Below, one piece after another: positions 1 to 13,219 of a stretch of 30,552 bases of DNA. The position numbers were made by a program, and so were the translations under genes. Positions within the stretch are counted from its first letter, which is position 1. The number at the start of each line of letters is the position of its first letter. The stretch is from contig CAKQQG010000014.1 of NCBI GenBank assembly GCA_934270705.1, forward strand, positions 1 to 30,552, read 5' to 3'. The notes beneath the pieces are model-generated. The model was not told the DNA's origin and did not search any database. It saw only the letters and a program-made list of their open reading frames with translations. Origin of the DNA: an uncultured Oxalobacter sp. (GTDB lineage Bacteria; Pseudomonadota; Gammaproteobacteria; Burkholderiales; Burkholderiaceae_D).

Positions 1-75
1 CCGTTTGAATGATCGGCTGCGAAACGGCTTGCCGCATTTGATGCCGGTGTCATGAACCGGCATGCGGTCCGGCCA

Positions 76-366
76 TTATTTGATGAGGAATTTTTCCTTG
101 TTTGCCGTGTCGATCCAGCGCGGAGCCTTGCCGCGGCCGGACCAGGTTTCTCCGGTTTCCGGATTGCGGTATTTCGGTGCGAGGGGAGCGCGTACCGTGC
201 CGCTTTTCTTTTTGCCGGTATAACCGAGATCGGCCAGTGTAATGCCGTATTCGGCCATGGTCATCTTGATTTGGGCAATGGCATTGGAGATTTCGTTTTT
301 GCGCAGTTCCTCGGCTTCATGCTGAAGCTGTCTGATCTGATCCTGTAACTGTTTGTAGGTTGCCAT
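76..366 (-). CDS. H-NS-family nucleoid-associated protein (Bph3 type)
   Basis: Predicted 96-residue DNA-binding protein of the short H-NS family common in betaproteobacteria. The N-terminal half (about residues 1-55) is charged and heptad-like, as expected for the oligomerisation coiled coil. The C-terminal half carries the diagnostic DNA-binding loop TWSGRGKAPRW at about residues 76-86, preceded by YRNPETGE. The family binds AT-rich DNA in the minor groove and silences or bridges it. The ATG at 366 is preferred over the longer frame opening at 492 because an AGGAAA ribosome-binding site lies just upstream and the extra 42 residues do not resemble the family. The gene is monocistronic, with an AT-rich promoter region behind it. 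Family assignment is firm; target genes cannot be read from the sequence. Confidence 0.93.
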   Translation of the reverse strand: MATYKQLQDQIRQLQHEAEELRKNEISNAIAQIKMTMAEYGITLADLGYTGKKKSGTVRAPLAPKYRNPETGETWSGRGKAPRWIDTANKEKFLIK

Positions 367-450
367 GATTTTTCCTGATTGAATGCCGGAAGCGTATGGT
401 TCGGGTTTTCCGGTCGGTTTTAGGATAATGAAACGATTTTTATCGGAATA

Positions 451-478
451 ATTATATATTTTATAATTGCCTTTGCAA
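451..478 (-). promoter_or_regulatory. Putative sigma70 promoter of the H-NS-like gene
   Basis: Read on the minus strand there is a TTGCAA -35 box (473-478), a 16-bp spacer and a perfect TATAAT -10 box (451-456). This would give a leader of roughly 75-80 nt. The surrounding 420-535 stretch is the most AT-rich part of this end of the window, a plausible site for autoregulation by the H-NS product (inference). Confidence 0.6.
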
Positions 479-606
479 TAAATAAAGCGCATTTTTAATG
501 GATTATCGCAAGGTATGCTTTATTTGTTTCTTTTTGTTACAGGTTTTTGACGGCGGTATGCCGGTAATCGGCAATGCACCAGCGGTGTTTATGTCGCACC
601 GGTATT

Positions 607-1059
607 TCAGGCGGAAATGGTGGTGCGGTGTTTTCCGGCGATCCATTGATCGGGTGTGATAATGGTGAAATAGCCGTTTTTCCGGTTTTTTATCGCCAGT
701 TTCAATAATGCCTTGTCTTTGGTTATCAGGCATGATGCATGGGCATCATAGGCCAGTTCCATGAATTTCTGGTCGTCCTTGTCGCGGCAGACGGGAAGGG
801 TGCGATAATCGCGTTTTTCGGGATCGATTATCCGGATGTGCCGGTCGAAGGCCTGTTTCGACAGTTCTTTTTCCGTTTCGTCCAGCGCCAGTTTCGGATA
901 ATCGAGGACGCGCAGCCATTCGCTGCGGCAATCTTCACGCGTGATGGCGATCAGGGTGTTGTCCTGTATGGCTTTCAGGAGATCGGATGCGAGTGCGTCA
1001 TGGAAAACAAAAAGATCCAGACAAATATTGGTGTCCAGAACGGCCAGTTCGGATTTCAT
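607..1059 (-). CDS. PIN-domain protein, putative toxin-like ribonuclease (TIGR00305/COG1569 type)
   Basis: A 150-residue PIN-like protein. Acidic residues typical of the metal-binding nuclease site are visible: D9 in VLDTN, E47 in the SEWLRVLDYPK segment, D93 to D96 in CRDKDDQKFMELA, and D115 in LITKDKALL. The CRDxDDxKFxELA...LxTxDxxLL signature is that of the 'putative toxin-antitoxin system toxin component, PIN family' group, whose members are inferred to be Mg-dependent RNases. No antitoxin-sized gene sits beside it: downstream is a gap and then the H-NS gene, upstream is yaaA in the opposite direction. It may therefore be an orphan or a non-toxin PIN protein. The ATG at 1059 is chosen because the frame begins with the conserved beta-strand there; the upstream extension is low-complexity shadow of yaaA. 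No strong ribosome-binding site is seen. Confidence 0.82.
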   Translation of the reverse strand: MKSELAVLDTNICLDLFVFHDALASDLLKAIQDNTLIAITREDCRSEWLRVLDYPKLALDETEKELSKQAFDRHIRIIDPEKRDYRTLPVCRDKDDQKFMELAYDAHASCLITKDKALLKLAIKNRKNGYFTIITPDQWIAGKHRTTISA

Positions 1060-1088
1060 GTGGCGGTTTATCGGTTCGGGAGAAAATA

Positions 1089-1868
1089 ATGCTCGTGATT
1101 TTATCACCCTCGAAGCGGCAGCGCTTTCAGGGTTTGCCGGTGGACGGGGTGTGGCAGAAAAAGTTGTTCGGTTATCCCCGGTGGCTGGACAAGGCTGAAA
1201 AGGTGGCTGCCGTGCTGAAATCGTGGGCGCCGCATGAGATGGCGCGCCATTTGCGTGTTTCCGATTCGCTGGCGGTACGCGAGGCGGCGCTTTTCGATGG
1301 CTGGAACAGTGCTGCCGTTTATCCGCAAGTCGTCCCGGCGGTACTGGCTTATGACGGGGATGCCTACCGGACGCTGGACGCGGTGGCCATGTCGGGGGAA
1401 AACTGGTTGTATCTGAACCGGCACCTGCGGATTTTGTCGGCCTTGTACGGAGTGATGAAGCCGTTCGATCTGGTGGTGCCATCGCGTGTCGGTTTCGATA
1501 CGACGGCTGTGCGTCCCGAGGGGATCGGCTTGTATGATTACTGGCGCGATGCGGTGACGCAATCGCTGAATCGTGCGATGGAAGAAACGGGCGACGATGT
1601 GCTGGTGAATCTGGCGTCTGCCGAGTTTTCGCGGGTTGTGGACAGACGCGCGCTGGCCGGGAAGATGGTGACGCCGGTGTTTCAGGAAATGCGGCAGGGC
1701 AAGGCGCGTGTGGTGAGTCTGTATGCCAAGCAGGCAAGGGGGCTGATGATGCGTTATGCCGCCGTGCATGCGATTGTGGATGCCGGAGAACTCAGACGGT
1801 TCGATGAAGGGGGGTATCGTTTCGATGAGACGGCTTCGGATGATGCCGTCTGGGTTTTCCGGCGCTAG
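1089..1868 (+). CDS. yaaA: Peroxide stress protein YaaA (UPF0246/DUF328)
   Basis: A 259-residue protein matching YaaA over its full length (E. coli YaaA is 258 aa). It begins MLVILSPSK (family MLILISPAK) and carries conserved blocks LYGVMKPFDLVVPSR, LYDYW, NLASAEF and SLYAKQARGLMMRY. In E. coli the protein is cytosolic, OxyR-induced, and lowers free intracellular iron during H2O2 stress; a DNA-binding fold has been described. The ATG at 1089 follows a GGGAGA ribosome-binding site and matches the family N-terminus; the frame is open further upstream but unlike the family. The start is only 29 bp from the divergently read PIN gene. Its 3' end is 4 bp from the convergent gene at 1873. Confidence 0.95.
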   Translation: MLVILSPSKRQRFQGLPVDGVWQKKLFGYPRWLDKAEKVAAVLKSWAPHEMARHLRVSDSLAVREAALFDGWNSAAVYPQVVPAVLAYDGDAYRTLDAVAMSGENWLYLNRHLRILSALYGVMKPFDLVVPSRVGFDTTAVRPEGIGLYDYWRDAVTQSLNRAMEETGDDVLVNLASAEFSRVVDRRALAGKMVTPVFQEMRQGKARVVSLYAKQARGLMMRYAAVHAIVDAGELRRFDEGGYRFDETASDDAVWVFRR

Positions 1869-1872
1869 TCGT

Positions 1873-2262
1873 TCATGACTGGTGTTGCCGGATTTCGGCG
1901 ATCAGGGAATCTGCGCCTTCGGTTTCGAGCCGGATGACCAGTTTGCGGTGATGGCGGACGGCCTGGTTCCAGCTTGCGAAGCGCCAGCGGGGTTCGAGTT
2001 CGTCGGGCAGGCCGAATATTTTGGTTTCGAACAGTTGTTTTTCTCCGTTGCCGAATGCGTGGTCGATGCCGGTGAAGATGGTCGAGACCAGCCATTGTCC
2101 GACCTGATTCTGTTCGATGATGCGGTTGGCGGCCGATTTCATGCCGGTGACGTATTCTTCCAGTGTGCAGGGCACCGGTTTTTTGCCGACCAGTTTGTAG
2201 AGGTGGCCGGCCAGCAGATCGTCGGGATTGTCGGACGGTGTTTCGTTTCGGGTGTCGCTCAT
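1873..2262 (-). CDS. Conserved hypothetical protein, phage-type small protein
   Basis: A 129-residue acidic protein with no membrane segment or signal peptide. Its central part (roughly residues 55-105), with VSTIFTGIDHAFG, LFETKIFG and RWRFASWNQAVRHH, recalls from memory a family of small proteins common in phages and prophages (pattern 'vSTvflGlDh.fg...lFETmvf...r..twe.A...H'). Its role is unknown. The N-terminal ~40 residues are polar and probably flexible. No other phage gene is nearby, so this may be a domesticated remnant or simply a conserved chromosomal gene. The ATG at 2262 has only a weak upstream AAAGACA. It converges on yaaA with a 4-bp gap. Confidence 0.75.
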   Translation of the reverse strand: MSDTRNETPSDNPDDLLAGHLYKLVGKKPVPCTLEEYVTGMKSAANRIIEQNQVGQWLVSTIFTGIDHAFGNGEKQLFETKIFGLPDELEPRWRFASWNQAVRHHRKLVIRLETEGADSLIAEIRQHQS

Positions 2263-2289
2263 CGGCTGTCTTTCATGGTGGGAAAAGCA

Positions 2290-2308
2290 CGATTGTAACG
2301 GACAATCG
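2290..2308. repeat. Inverted repeat CGATTGT-N5-ACAATCG
   Basis: A perfect 7-bp inverted repeat with a 5-bp spacer in the divergent region between the gene starting at 2262 and the RidA-family gene. It has no T-tract on either side, so it looks more like a dimeric operator or an RNA hairpin than a terminator. The function is inference only. Confidence 0.4.
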
Positions 2309-2330
2309 TCCCGCCGGCGTGCCGGTATGT

Positions 2331-2358
2331 TTGAAAGCGCGGGTGGCTTGACTATAAT
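2331..2358 (+). promoter_or_regulatory. Putative sigma70 promoter of the RidA-family gene
   Basis: TTGAAA (2331-2336), a 16-bp spacer and a perfect TATAAT (2353-2358) lie 54 bp before the start codon. A GC-rich hairpin (GGCCGGA/TCCGGCC, 2368-2387) would sit at the 5' end of the transcript. Confidence 0.65.
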
Positions 2359-2411
2359 GGGCCGGTCGGCCGGAGCGGGTTCCGGCCGGGTTAACCGACA
2401 GGAATTGCACG

Positions 2412-2870
2412 ATGTCTGTATATGAAAATCTGAAAGCGTTGAATATTACGTTGCCGGCGGTGGCCAAACCGGTGGCGGCTTATGTGATGTATGTCAAATC
2501 CGGCAATCTGGTTTATCTCTCCGGTCATATCGCCAAAAAGGACGGCAAACCGCTGGTGGCGCAGTTCGGCCGCAATATCTCGGTCGAGGAAGGCAAGCAG
2601 GCCGCTCGCCGGACGGCGATCGATTTGCTGGCGACCTTGCAGGATGCCTGCGACGGTGATCTGAACCGTGTCCGCCGGATCGTCAAGATGGTTTCGCTGG
2701 TCAATTCCACGGATGATTTCACCGATCATCATCTGGTGACGAATGGCGCATCCGAGTTGCTCGTCGAAGTGCTTGGCGATGCGGGACGTCATGCCCGTTC
2801 CGCTTTCGGTGTGGCGCAGATTCCGACAGGCGCCTGTCTGGAAATCGAATTGATCGCGGAAATCGCCTGA
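2412..2870 (+). CDS. RidA family protein (YjgF/YER057c/UK114), enamine/imine deaminase-like
   Basis: A 152-residue cytosolic protein of the RidA superfamily, longer than canonical RidA (~128 aa) and resembling the 'YjgF_like_1' subgroup often annotated as endoribonuclease L-PSP. Conserved blocks are YLSGHIAKKDGK, the central helix EEGKQAARRTAIDLLATL, and the C-terminal ARSAFGVAQIPTGACLEIE with R129 at the position of the substrate carboxylate-binding arginine of RidA. Classical RidA hydrolyses reactive enamines made by PLP enzymes such as threonine dehydratase, protecting other PLP enzymes. Whether this subgroup shares the substrate is not known from sequence. The ATG follows an AGGA ribosome-binding site and a clear promoter. 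It converges on parC. Confidence 0.9.
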   Translation: MSVYENLKALNITLPAVAKPVAAYVMYVKSGNLVYLSGHIAKKDGKPLVAQFGRNISVEEGKQAARRTAIDLLATLQDACDGDLNRVRRIVKMVSLVNSTDDFTDHHLVTNGASELLVEVLGDAGRHARSAFGVAQIPTGACLEIELIAEIA

Positions 2871-2880
2871 TTCCGCCTTG

Positions 2881-2911
2881 CCCGCCCTTGCGGTATCGCC
2901 GCAAGGGCGGG
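2881..2911. terminator. Hairpin between convergent ridA-like gene and parC
   Basis: A perfect 13-bp GC-rich stem (CCCGCCCTTGCGG / CCGCAAGGGCGGG) with a TATCG loop sits in the 69-bp gap between two convergent genes. There is no long T-tract on either strand, so it is a probable bidirectional 3'-end structure rather than a textbook intrinsic terminator. Confidence 0.55.
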
Positions 2912-2939
2912 GTATCAGCGAGTGTGTTCCGGCAAAGGG

Positions 2940-5258
2940 TTACGGGAGCGCTTCGAGTGCGACTGGCGTGAAGCGCGATTCGACGGCTTTGCCTTTGCGG
3001 GCGCGTTTGCCGGTATGGGCTGCGAGGGCGTTTCCGGTGATGCGGACCTCGTAGCGTTTTTCGTTTTTTGCCTGACAGACGACGAGGCAGCCGGTTTCGC
3101 CGACTGCGATGGCGGCCTTGAGTTTTTCGCCGGTGTCGAGTCCCATCAGGATGACGCCGCGCCCGCCGGATGAGAGGGTGCGCAGTTCGGCGGTTTCAAA
3201 CAGCAGCAGTCGGCCCTTTTCGGAAAGGGCGGCGATCCATTTGTCGTCTGTTGAAATGGCGACGGGCGGCAGCAGCGTTTCGCCGTTTTCCAGATTGACG
3301 AACGATTTGCCATTGCGTACCCGGCTGGCCATGTCGGAGACGCGGGCGGAAAAGCCATAGCCGGAATCCGTGGCGATCAGGACGACGGTGTCCGGCGATC
3401 CGATGAAGTACCGGATGATGGTTTCATCCGTTCCGGTTTCGGCGAACGTGGTCAGCGGCATGCCGTCGCCGCGCCCGCCGGGGAGCTGGTGGACGGGGAC
3501 GGTATAGACGCGCCCTGTCGATGAAAATGCCAGCAGCAGGTCGGTGCTGCGGCATTCACGCGAGAACAGCAGACTGTCGCCGGACTTGAAGGACAGTCCG
3601 GAGAGGTTCAGTCCGTGTCCCGTTCGCTGGCGCAGCCAGCCGTTTTGCGAGATGACGACGGTGACCGGTTCATCGGTGATTTTCTGTTCCACCGTCGCTT
3701 TTTGCGCTTCCTCGATGAGGGTGCGCCGCTTGTCGCCGTATTGTTTGCGGTCGGCCTCGATTTCACGAATGATGAGCCGTTTCATCGAGGCGGGGTGTTC
3801 CAGAAGGTCGTGCAGGGTGTCTTTTTCCTTGCGCAGGTCGGCCAGTTCCTGTTCGATCCTGATTTTTTCCAGTCGCGCGAGCTGGCGCAGCCGGATTTCC
3901 AGAATGTCCTCAGCCTGTCTTTCGGAAAGGTGAAAGGTGGCGATCAGGGCGGTTTTCGGTTCGTCGGATTCACGGATGATCCGGATGACCTCGTCGATAT
4001 TGAGCAGGACGATTTCCCGTCCTTCCAGTATGTGGATGCGTTCATCGACGCGGCCAAGTCGCCAGCCGGTGCGGTGGCGGACGGTCACGAAGCGGAATTC
4101 GATCCATTCCCTGAGGATATCGGCAAGGTTTTTCTGTCCCGGTCGCCCGTCGATGCCGATCATGACGAGATTGACGGGGGCGTTGCCTTCGAGGGAGGTA
4201 TGTGCCAGCAGGGTTTGCATGAATTCGTCGGGTTCGATACGCCGGGATTTCGGCTCGAATACGATGCGTACCGGCGCTTCGCGGCTGGATTCGTCGCGGA
4301 CGGTGTCCAGTATGCCCAGTATGTGCTGGCGCAACGCGATTTGTTCGGACGAGAGGGCTTTTTTGCCGCTTTTGACTTTCGGATTGGTCAGTTCCTCGAT
4401 TTCTTCCAGTACTTTTTGCGTGGATGTGCCGGGCGGCAGTTCGGTGACAACGGCTTGCCATTGTCCGCGTGCCAGTTCCTCGATTTTCCAGCGTGCGCGT
4501 ACTTTCAGGCTGCCACGTCCGCTGGCATAGATGTCGGCGATGACCGACGCCGGTGTGATGATCTGGCCACCGCCGGGAAAGTCGGGGCCCGGCATGATCG
4601 CCATGAGTTCGGCATGGGTGATGTCCGGATTGCGGATCATGGCGATGGCGGCGCGTGCCACTTCATCGAGATTGTGCGACGGGATTTCAGTCGCCAGACC
4701 CACGGCGATGCCGGATGCGCCGTTGAGCAGGGTGAACGGCAGGCGTGCCGGCAGCAGCCGCGGTTCCTTTGCGGAGCCGTCGTAGTTGTCCTGGAATTCG
4801 ACCGTGCCCTGTCCGATTTCGTCAAGCAGCAGGGCTGCGATCGGGGTCAGGCGCGCTTCGGTGTAGCGCATGGCGGCCGCGCCGTCTCCATCGCGCGAAC
4901 CGAAGTTGCCGTGGCCGTCGATCAGGGGGTAGCGCATGGAAAAGTCTTGCGCCATTCTCACCAGTGCGTCATAGACGGACTGGTCGCCGTGCGGATGCAG
5001 TTTGCCCAGCACGTCGCCGACGACGGCAGCCGATTTGCGCGGTTTGGCGTCGGAGGCCAGTTTCAGTTCGTTCATCGCGTAAAGGATGCGGCGCTGGACG
5101 GGTTTCTGGCCGTCGCAGACGTCCGGCAGGGCGCGTCCCTTGACGACGGAAATGGCGTAGTCGAGATAAGCCCTTTCGGCGAAACTGGCGAGCATCAGGG
5201 TTTCATGCGGGGCTTCGTCGGCCGGTGGATCGTCGAACAGTGTGGGTTGAAAGCTCAT
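2940..5258 (-). CDS. parC: DNA topoisomerase IV subunit A
   Basis: A 772-residue type IIA topoisomerase subunit that, with ParE, decatenates daughter chromosomes and relaxes supercoils (E. coli ParC 752 aa). The N-terminal breakage-reunion domain has the [19 protein letters not shown] block (residues 39-57), the quinolone-resistance region [11 protein letters not shown] (88-98) and the catalytic tyrosine Y132 in MRYTEARL. The C-terminal ~250 residues form the beta-pinwheel DNA-wrapping domain. It is ParC rather than GyrA because it lacks a GyrA-box-type C-terminus and follows parE directly (27-bp gap). The classical Ser80/Glu84 positions read Gln93/Asp97 here. The start has no strong ribosome-binding site, consistent with translation coupled to parE. 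Confidence 0.96.
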   Translation of the reverse strand: MSFQPTLFDDPPADEAPHETLMLASFAERAYLDYAISVVKGRALPDVCDGQKPVQRRILYAMNELKLASDAKPRKSAAVVGDVLGKLHPHGDQSVYDALVRMAQDFSMRYPLIDGHGNFGSRDGDGAAAMRYTEARLTPIAALLLDEIGQGTVEFQDNYDGSAKEPRLLPARLPFTLLNGASGIAVGLATEIPSHNLDEVARAAIAMIRNPDITHAELMAIMPGPDFPGGGQIITPASVIADIYASGRGSLKVRARWKIEELARGQWQAVVTELPPGTSTQKVLEEIEELTNPKVKSGKKALSSEQIALRQHILGILDTVRDESSREAPVRIVFEPKSRRIEPDEFMQTLLAHTSLEGNAPVNLVMIGIDGRPGQKNLADILREWIEFRFVTVRHRTGWRLGRVDERIHILEGREIVLLNIDEVIRIIRESDEPKTALIATFHLSERQAEDILEIRLRQLARLEKIRIEQELADLRKEKDTLHDLLEHPASMKRLIIREIEADRKQYGDKRRTLIEEAQKATVEQKITDEPVTVVISQNGWLRQRTGHGLNLSGLSFKSGDSLLFSRECRSTDLLLAFSSTGRVYTVPVHQLPGGRGDGMPLTTFAETGTDETIIRYFIGSPDTVVLIATDSGYGFSARVSDMASRVRNGKSFVNLENGETLLPPVAISTDDKWIAALSEKGRLLLFETAELRTLSSGGRGVILMGLDTGEKLKAAIAVGETGCLVVCQAKNEKRYEVRITGNALAAHTGKRARKGKAVESRFTPVALEALP

Positions 5259-5285
5259 GACGCGGTGTCCATTAAGAAGATTCGG

Positions 5286-7439
<2,154 letters not shown>

Positions 7440-7464
7440 TTATTGGTATTCCTGCCCGTTTACA

Positions 7465-7493
7465 TTGCGGATCGCGCTTTTCGCGTATATAAT
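7465..7493 (+). promoter_or_regulatory. Putative sigma70 promoter of the rimP-nusA-infB operon
   Basis: TTGCGG (7465-7470), a 17-bp spacer and a perfect TATAAT (7488-7493). Predicted transcription start is near 7500, giving a leader of about 165 nt before rimP that contains an intrinsic terminator. Confidence 0.55.
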
Positions 7494-7550
7494 AAGGAGC
7501 TTGTTACGGTTTCGTCCATTTTTTGGATGGCACGGGGTTGAAATCAGGAT

Positions 7551-7574
7551 ATGGGCTTGCGCCCATTTTTTTTT
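7551..7574 (+). terminator. Intrinsic terminator / attenuator in the rimP leader
   Basis: Perfect stem ATGGGC-TTGC-GCCCAT followed immediately by eight further T residues (7567-7574). It lies between the putative operon promoter and rimP with no gene upstream to terminate, so it would end a transcript of only ~75 nt. This arrangement suggests attenuation of the operon, possibly by NusA itself (inference). Confidence 0.7.
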
Positions 7575-7665
7575 CATTGCGCGCCCCGTTGCCGGGGATG
7601 AACCGTGTGCCCTTGCATCGCAAGCCGATGACGGGGAGAAACGGAATTTGAACGGGAGCAAGGTC

Positions 7666-8154
7666 TTGTTGCAGGAACTGGTTGAAAAAACAGTCAATGG
7701 TTGCGGGTACGATCTGGTCGATCTGGAACGGGCGCCCGGCGGCATTTTGCGCGTATATATCGATTTTTTGCCGGAAGATGCCGCAGACAAAAGCATTACG
7801 GTGAACGATTGCGAAACGGTCAGTCATCAGCTTTCCCGTGTGCTGATGGTCGAGGATGTCGATTATGACCGGCTGGAAGTGTCGTCTCCGGGGCTTGACC
7901 GTCCGCTGAAAAAGTTGCAGGACTTTGTCCGTTTTGCCGGGATGCTGGCGCATGTGAAACTGCGCAGGCCGGTAGCCGGCATGGGAAACCGGAAGACGTT
8001 TCAGGGAATTCTGTTGCCGCCCGAAGGGGATGAGCTCTCGCTGGAATTCGAGGGAAACGACAGGGAAAACATTTCGGTTTTACATTTTACGATCGCTGAT
8101 ATAGACAAGGCACGCTTGGTGCCGCAGGTGAATTTTAGGAGTCGCAAGGCATGA
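7666..8154 (+). CDS. rimP: Ribosome maturation factor RimP
   Basis: Predicted 162-residue cytosolic factor needed for maturation of the 30S subunit. Family blocks are GYDLVDLER, the [17 protein letters not shown] segment, [18 protein letters not shown] and the C-terminal [19 protein letters not shown]. The frame is open further upstream, but those residues do not resemble RimP. The best start is one of two adjacent TTG codons (7666 or 7669) preceded by GGGAG at 7654-7658; another TTG at 7648 is possible. No ATG fits the family N-terminus. The stop overlaps the nusA start by 4 bp (ATGA), and the nusA ribosome-binding site lies inside the rimP tail. First gene of the operon. Confidence 0.9.
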   Translation: MLQELVEKTVNGCGYDLVDLERAPGGILRVYIDFLPEDAADKSITVNDCETVSHQLSRVLMVEDVDYDRLEVSSPGLDRPLKKLQDFVRFAGMLAHVKLRRPVAGMGNRKTFQGILLPPEGDELSLEFEGNDRENISVLHFTIADIDKARLVPQVNFRSRKA

Positions 8155-9710
8155 GTCTCGAAATTCTGCAATTGGTTGACGCGCTGGCGCGCGAAAAAAA
8201 CGTGGACAAGGAAATCGTTCTGGGTGCGCTCGAACATGCGTTGGCACTGGCCACGAAGAAACGTTATCCGGGGGATGTGGATATCCGTGTCGCCATCGAC
8301 CGGCAGACCGGGGATGTGGAAACTTTCCGCCGGTGGCATGTCGTGCCCGACGAGGCCGGACTCCAGCAGCCCGATCAGGAGATGCTGTACTTCGAGGCGA
8401 AGGAGCAGTTCCCCGATATCGAGGTGGGCGACTATATCGAGGATCCTGTCGAGTCGGTCGATCTCGGTCGCCGCTTCGCGCAGGATACCAAGCAGATCGT
8501 CTTGCAGCGTATCCGCGATGCCGAACGTGAACAGATTCTCCAGGATTTCCTCGATCGCGGGGATGCGCTGGTGACCGGTACGATCAAGCGCATGGAACGG
8601 GGCGATGCCATCGTCGAGTCCGGCAAGGTCGAGGCACGGTTGCCGCGTGACCAGATGATCCCGAAGGAAAATCTGCGAGTGGGAGACCGTGTCCGTGCCT
8701 ATATCCTGCGTGTGGAACGGGGACCGCGCGGCCCGCAGGTCATTTTGTCGCGTACCGCACCGGAATTCATCGTCAAGCTTTTCGAACTGGAAGTGCCGGA
8801 AATCGAACAGGGGCTTCTGGAAATCAAGTCGGCGGCGCGTGATCCGGGTGTGCGCGCCAAGATCGCGGTATATGCCCATGACAAGCGGATCGATCCGATC
8901 GGTACCTGCGTGGGCATACGCGGCTCGCGCGTGCAGGCCGTGACCGGCGAACTCGGTGGCGAGCGGGTCGATATCGTTTTGTGGTCGGAAGATCCTGCGC
9001 AGTTCGTGATCGGCGCGCTGGCGCCTGCCAATGTCACGTCCATTGTGGTCGATGAGGACAAGCATGCGATGGATGTGATCGTCGATGAGGAAAATCTGGC
9101 GATCGCCATCGGCCGCAGCGGGCAGAACGTCCGTCTGGCGACGGAACTGACCGGCTGGAAAATCAATATCATGACGGCAGAGGAATCGGCCGACAAGACG
9201 GCGATGGAAAAGGCGGAATTGCGCAAGCTGTTCATGGAAAGACTCGATCTGGATCAGGAAGTCGCCGATGTGCTGATCGACGAAGGTTTTACCTCGCTGG
9301 AAGAAATCGCTTATGTGCCGATCAGCGAAATGCTGGAAATCGAGGCGTTCGACGAGGAAACGGTCAATGAAATCCGCCAGAGGGCCCGCGATGCCCTGAT
9401 TGCCGAAGCGATCGTTTCGGAAGAAGGCATGTCCGGCATGGAAGAAGCCCTGTCCGGGCTGGAGGGCATGAGCCGAAGCGTGGCGGGCAAACTGGGACTG
9501 GCCGGCGTCAAGACGCTGGAACGCTTCGCGGGACTGGCTTATGACGAATTCGGCGCGATTCTGGCCTTGCCGACCGAACGTGCGCGCCAGTTGCTCGAAA
9601 ATGAATTTGCCGATGTGACAGATGAGGAAATGAAACTGATCGACGCCAAGTATGACGACGAAGCGAAGGAATTGCAGGCGCGTGCCTGGAAACTGATGGA
9701 ATCCCGATAG
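8151..9710 (+). CDS. nusA: Transcription termination/antitermination factor NusA
   Basis: A 519-residue RNA-polymerase-binding elongation factor (E. coli NusA 495 aa). In order: N-terminal polymerase-binding domain (about 1-135), S1 domain (about 136-200, [20 protein letters not shown]), KH1 and KH2 (about 205-350; [14 protein letters not shown] and [18 protein letters not shown]), then two C-terminal acidic helical repeats (about 360-420 and 440-500), as in proteobacteria with the lambda-N/autoinhibitory type C-terminus. It modulates pausing, intrinsic termination and rRNA antitermination. TAGGAG lies upstream of the ATG; translation is coupled to rimP through the ATGA overlap. In E. coli NusA feeds back on its own operon, relevant to the leader terminator here. 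Confidence 0.97.
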   Translation: MSLEILQLVDALAREKNVDKEIVLGALEHALALATKKRYPGDVDIRVAIDRQTGDVETFRRWHVVPDEAGLQQPDQEMLYFEAKEQFPDIEVGDYIEDPVESVDLGRRFAQDTKQIVLQRIRDAEREQILQDFLDRGDALVTGTIKRMERGDAIVESGKVEARLPRDQMIPKENLRVGDRVRAYILRVERGPRGPQVILSRTAPEFIVKLFELEVPEIEQGLLEIKSAARDPGVRAKIAVYAHDKRIDPIGTCVGIRGSRVQAVTGELGGERVDIVLWSEDPAQFVIGALAPANVTSIVVDEDKHAMDVIVDEENLAIAIGRSGQNVRLATELTGWKINIMTAEESADKTAMEKAELRKLFMERLDLDQEVADVLIDEGFTSLEEIAYVPISEMLEIEAFDEETVNEIRQRARDALIAEAIVSEEGMSGMEEALSGLEGMSRSVAGKLGLAGVKTLERFAGLAYDEFGAILALPTERARQLLENEFADVTDEEMKLIDAKYDDEAKELQARAWKLMESR

Positions 9711-9766
9711 GATTTTCACGCTCCCGTTACCGGATTTGCCGCATCTATTGGAAGAAAGAGGAAGGA

Positions 9767-12718
<2,952 letters not shown>

Positions 12719-12788
12719 TTTTTCTCGTGCAATGGCTGTTATTTGGGGTATGGTAATGACTGTGGTTATCTATTGAGGGGAGTGGATC

Positions 12789-13178
12789 ATGGCAAGACAC
12801 AGCAAATCGATTCCCGGCCGCAGCTTGCGTGTGGCTGATCAGATCCAGCGCGATCTGTCCGATATCATTTTTTCGGAACTGAAAGACCCGAATGTCGGGA
12901 TGGTGACGATCACGGAAGTGAAAGTCACGCCCGATTACGCCAATGCAAAGGTGTATATCACGATGCTGGACGACAAACCGGAGACGGTGCACAAGACGCT
13001 GGCGAGTCTGCAACATGCTTCAGGTTTCATCCGGATGCAGTTGGGCAAACGGCTGCATATCCATACCCTGCCGCAGCTGACTTTCGTGTATGACAATTCG
13101 ATTGCCGAAGGTATCGCCTTGTCCCATCTGATCGATGTGGCCAATTCGGAACGCGCAAAGGACGATGAAGAAAACTGA
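12789..13178 (+). CDS. rbfA: 30S ribosome-binding factor RbfA
   Basis: A 129-residue KH-fold protein that binds the 30S subunit near the 5' end of 16S rRNA and assists late maturation and cold adaptation. Visible family features are the N-terminal R...[14 protein letters not shown] helix, the [27 protein letters not shown] strands (residues 38-64, with the A-x-G-like kink replaced by DYANA) and [24 protein letters not shown] very strong GAGGGGAG ribosome-binding site precedes the ATG. It sits between infB (70-bp gap) and truB (41-bp gap), the usual proteobacterial position. Confidence 0.95.
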   Translation: MARHSKSIPGRSLRVADQIQRDLSDIIFSELKDPNVGMVTITEVKVTPDYANAKVYITMLDDKPETVHKTLASLQHASGFIRMQLGKRLHIHTLPQLTFVYDNSIAEGIALSHLIDVANSERAKDDEEN

Positions 13179-13219
13179 CGGCGTGTTGCACCTGCCGTTT
13201 GCGGAAATGTGACTGATTC

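Noticed and set aside
41..63. ATGCCGGT/ACCGGCAT hairpin beyond the 3' end of the H-NS-like gene
   Set aside because: It has an 8-bp stem but no T-tract on the minus strand, so I do not call it a terminator.
493..606. Possible antitoxin gene next to the PIN-domain gene
   Set aside because: The 114 bp downstream are too short and hold no start with a ribosome-binding site; upstream is yaaA in the opposite direction.
8001..9719. 572-codon open frame on the minus strand
   Set aside because: Antisense to nusA; composition of a shadow frame and no motifs.
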